Part shown: piece after piece, positions 32,666-34,017 of the stretch | Layout: the number at the start of each line of letters is the position of its first letter | Position numbering within the stretch: position 1 is the stretch's first letter | Source of the DNA: an uncultured Pelagibacteraceae bacterium | GTDB lineage: Bacteria; Pseudomonadota; Alphaproteobacteria; Pelagibacterales; Pelagibacteraceae | Assembly (NCBI GenBank): GCA_902524635.1 | Contig: CABZDY010000006.1 | Coordinates: forward strand, 1-34,017 | Reading direction: 5' to 3' | DNA: 34,017 nt | The notes under the pieces: generated by a model | Seen by the model: the letters and a program-made list of their open reading frames with translations, nothing else | Told to the model about the DNA's origin: nothing | The model's database searches: none | Program-made: the position numbers and the translations under genes

Positions 32666-33885
32666 GCGCAGAAAAATTTTTTACTAGTAAAAAAGCCATA
32701 ATCACACTTGTAGCAGCTTCATTAACAGTTATTTTTGCAATGGGTATTAGGCAAACATTTGGTCTTTTTTTTTTTGATTTCAATGCAGATCTAAATATTT
32801 CTATTTCACATTTTGGTTTTGTAATTGGGTTGCAGCTTTTAATGTGGGGGATTTTTAGTCCAGTTTTTGGTTTCATCACTGATAAATATGGAGGAGCAAC
32901 AGCTATTTTTGTTGGTTTTTTATTTTTTTTAGCGGGGCTATTACTTTTTTACTCAGGTCTTAACACGGGGCACTATTTTACGCTTACAATTGGAGTGTTA
33001 ATAGGTATTGGACTAGGTGGCACCGCTATTAGTATTCCTGTTTCTGTTGTAGCGAAACATTTTCCAGCTTCCAATAGAACAATTGCTACAGGCATTGTTA
33101 CTTGCGCAGGATCTTTTGGTTTTTTTGTTTCACCTTTATTGGTTAGATATTCTCTAATTGAAATGGGTTGGGAAATTACCATCTTATACTTTTGCTTTCT
33201 TTTAGGCATTGGATTAATTGTAGCTTTATTTGTCAATACACCCAAAGTTCCAGTAGGTAGTAGTAATCTAGATAATAATCAAACGGCATCGGAAGCTCTT
33301 AAAGAAGCTTTTGGAAATAAAAGCTTTATTTTTTTAACTCTTGGATTTTTTGTTTGTGGTTGGCACATTGCTTTAGTTGCAACACATATTCCAACTTATA
33401 TGATGGATAGAGGTTTACCTGATTGGACGGCCGCAATGATTTTAGCATTAGTAGGTGTTTTTAATATGATAGGAACAATTGGGGCAGGATTTTTAGCCAC
33501 TAGGTATAGTAAAAAAAAAGTACTAAGTGCAATCTATTTTTTAAGAGGTGTATCATTAATTTATTTTATATTTTTACCACCAAGCGTATTTAATTGTGTT
33601 GTCTTTGGAGTTACGTTTGGCCTTCTATGGCTTTCTACAGTACCTCCAACAAATGGAATAGTTGGGCATATATTTGGAACAAAACATCTAGGCCTTTTAT
33701 ATGGTATAGTTTTTGTTAGTCATCAAGTTGGATCTTTCCTTGGAGCATACCTAGGGGGAGTTTTTTATGAGATGCATGGTAATTTTGACTATGCCTGGTA
33801 CGCATCTATCGCATTATCAATTTTTGCAGGTGTGATACACTTACCTATTATAGAGAAAACAATTGAAAGAGTTCAGCCAGCATAA
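32662..33885 (+). CDS. Major facilitator superfamily transporter (OFA/monocarboxylate-like)
   Basis: Inner-membrane transporter of 407 aa with twelve hydrophobic helices. The start has IRQTFGLFFFDFNADLNIS, common in the oxalate/formate and monocarboxylate-type MFS proteins. The loop after helix 2 reads GFITDKYGGA, a version of the MFS G-x-x-x-D-R-x-G motif, and the matching place in the second half reads GFLATRYSKKKVL. It overlaps the MetC-like gene by four bases. The substrate is unknown; organic acids or sulfur compounds are plausible given its partner (inference). Confidence 0.9.
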   Translation: MSAEKFFTSKKAIITLVAASLTVIFAMGIRQTFGLFFFDFNADLNISISHFGFVIGLQLLMWGIFSPVFGFITDKYGGATAIFVGFLFFLAGLLLFYSGLNTGHYFTLTIGVLIGIGLGGTAISIPVSVVAKHFPASNRTIATGIVTCAGSFGFFVSPLLVRYSLIEMGWEITILYFCFLLGIGLIVALFVNTPKVPVGSSNLDNNQTASEALKEAFGNKSFIFLTLGFFVCGWHIALVATHIPTYMMDRGLPDWTAAMILALVGVFNMIGTIGAGFLATRYSKKKVLSAIYFLRGVSLIYFIFLPPSVFNCVVFGVTFGLLWLSTVPPTNGIVGHIFGTKHLGLLYGIVFVSHQVGSFLGAYLGGVFYEMHGNFDYAWYASIALSIFAGVIHLPIIEKTIERVQPA

Positions 33886-34017
33886 ATTTCAGTATAATAA
33901 ATATTTAGAAAAACTTTATCAGTCTAATAAGCCCCTTATTATCTATAAAGTTGATGGGGGATATAATATTTATACTGATTTTTCAAAAAAGATAAAACTT
34001 AACAACAACAATATTGA
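33863..34017 (+). CDS. Start of an unidentified gene, cut by the window end
   Basis: An open frame runs from a TTG at 33863 to the window end (51 codons), overlapping the last 23 bases of the MFS gene. The only other in-frame codons back to the upstream stop at 33851-33853 are not usual starts. The visible part is rich in Lys, Tyr and Asn (QYNKYLEKLYQ, PLIIYKVDGGYNIYTDF) and has no motif that I can name. The overlap suggests the same operon as metC-like and MFS. Confidence 0.5.
   Translation, partial: MKEFSQHKFQYNKYLEKLYQSNKPLIIYKVDGGYNIYTDFSKKIKLNNNNI

Noticed and set aside
1..34017. tRNA, rRNA, CRISPR arrays, insertion sequences and phage genes
   Set aside because: The intergenic gaps were read through for tRNA-like cloverleafs, regular spacer repeats and transposase motifs; none were found.

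Overview
The window looks like a piece of a SAR11-type (Candidatus Pelagibacter-like) alphaproteobacterial chromosome. The reasons are very AT-rich DNA, intergenic gaps that are mostly under 100 bases with many gene overlaps, Lys/Ile/Asn-rich proteins, an abundant-type TauA binding protein, and a TPP riboswitch placed directly before an SSS-family transporter (the thiV arrangement known from SAR11). This assignment rests on gene content and style, not on a search. No rRNA, tRNA, CRISPR array, insertion sequence or phage gene was recognised.

Layout. 1-2.1 kb: the 3' part of a tandem-SnoaL protein, followed after one base by a MalK/UgpC-type ABC ATPase. 2.1-3.0 kb: a DMT (EamA) exporter. 3.0-5.2 kb (minus): a phosphate acetyl/butyryltransferase-like gene and a HisD/HpsN-like dehydrogenase. 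5.3-6.2 kb: a BASS-family sodium symporter. 6.2-7.9 kb: an unfamiliar regulator with two winged-helix segments, a 70-aa membrane-anchored protein, and an SMR-family protein lacking the key glutamate. 7.9-13.8 kb (minus): tauA-tauB-tauC, then an epoxide-hydrolase-like gene and an Ldh2-type dehydrogenase in the same tight run. 14.0-16.5 kb: an omega-amino acid (taurine/beta-alanine)-pyruvate aminotransferase and alanine dehydrogenase. 16.5-20.3 kb: tesA divergent from ybbA-ybbP. 20.3-22.5 kb: a thioredoxin-like lipoprotein-size protein, then the TPP riboswitch and thiV. 22.5-25.2 kb: a DEAD-box helicase with a Lys/Phe-rich tail, and rseP. 25.3-28.5 kb: HU, an ammonium transporter, a one-Cys BCP peroxiredoxin, a rhodanese and an ABA4-like membrane protein. 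28.5-34 kb: recX, a coupled operon DUF3553-cysQ-48-aa membrane protein, mnmA, metC-like, an MFS transporter, and the start of an unidentified gene.

How it fits together. The 3-16.5 kb region reads as organosulfonate or omega-amine use. TauABC imports the substrate, the aminotransferase moves its amino group to pyruvate, and alanine dehydrogenase regenerates pyruvate and releases ammonium. The acetyl-phosphate-using Pta-like enzyme would suit the end of a taurine route, but sulfoacetaldehyde acetyltransferase (Xsc) is absent from the window. The HpsN-like, epoxide-hydrolase-like and Ldh2 enzymes suggest that further C2/C3 sulfonates or hydroxy acids may be handled.

The most interesting points are: (i) a 15-base direct repeat (AACCCATTTYRGWCA-like) occurring three times before the twin-winged-helix regulator and once between tauA and the aminotransferase, suggesting that this regulator controls the taurine locus; (ii) a TauC permease with about 290 extra residues inserted in its first periplasmic loop; (iii) the joining of tauBC to epoxide-hydrolase-like and Ldh2 genes; and (iv) small genes, including DUF3553 and a 48-aa membrane protein, translationally coupled to cysQ.
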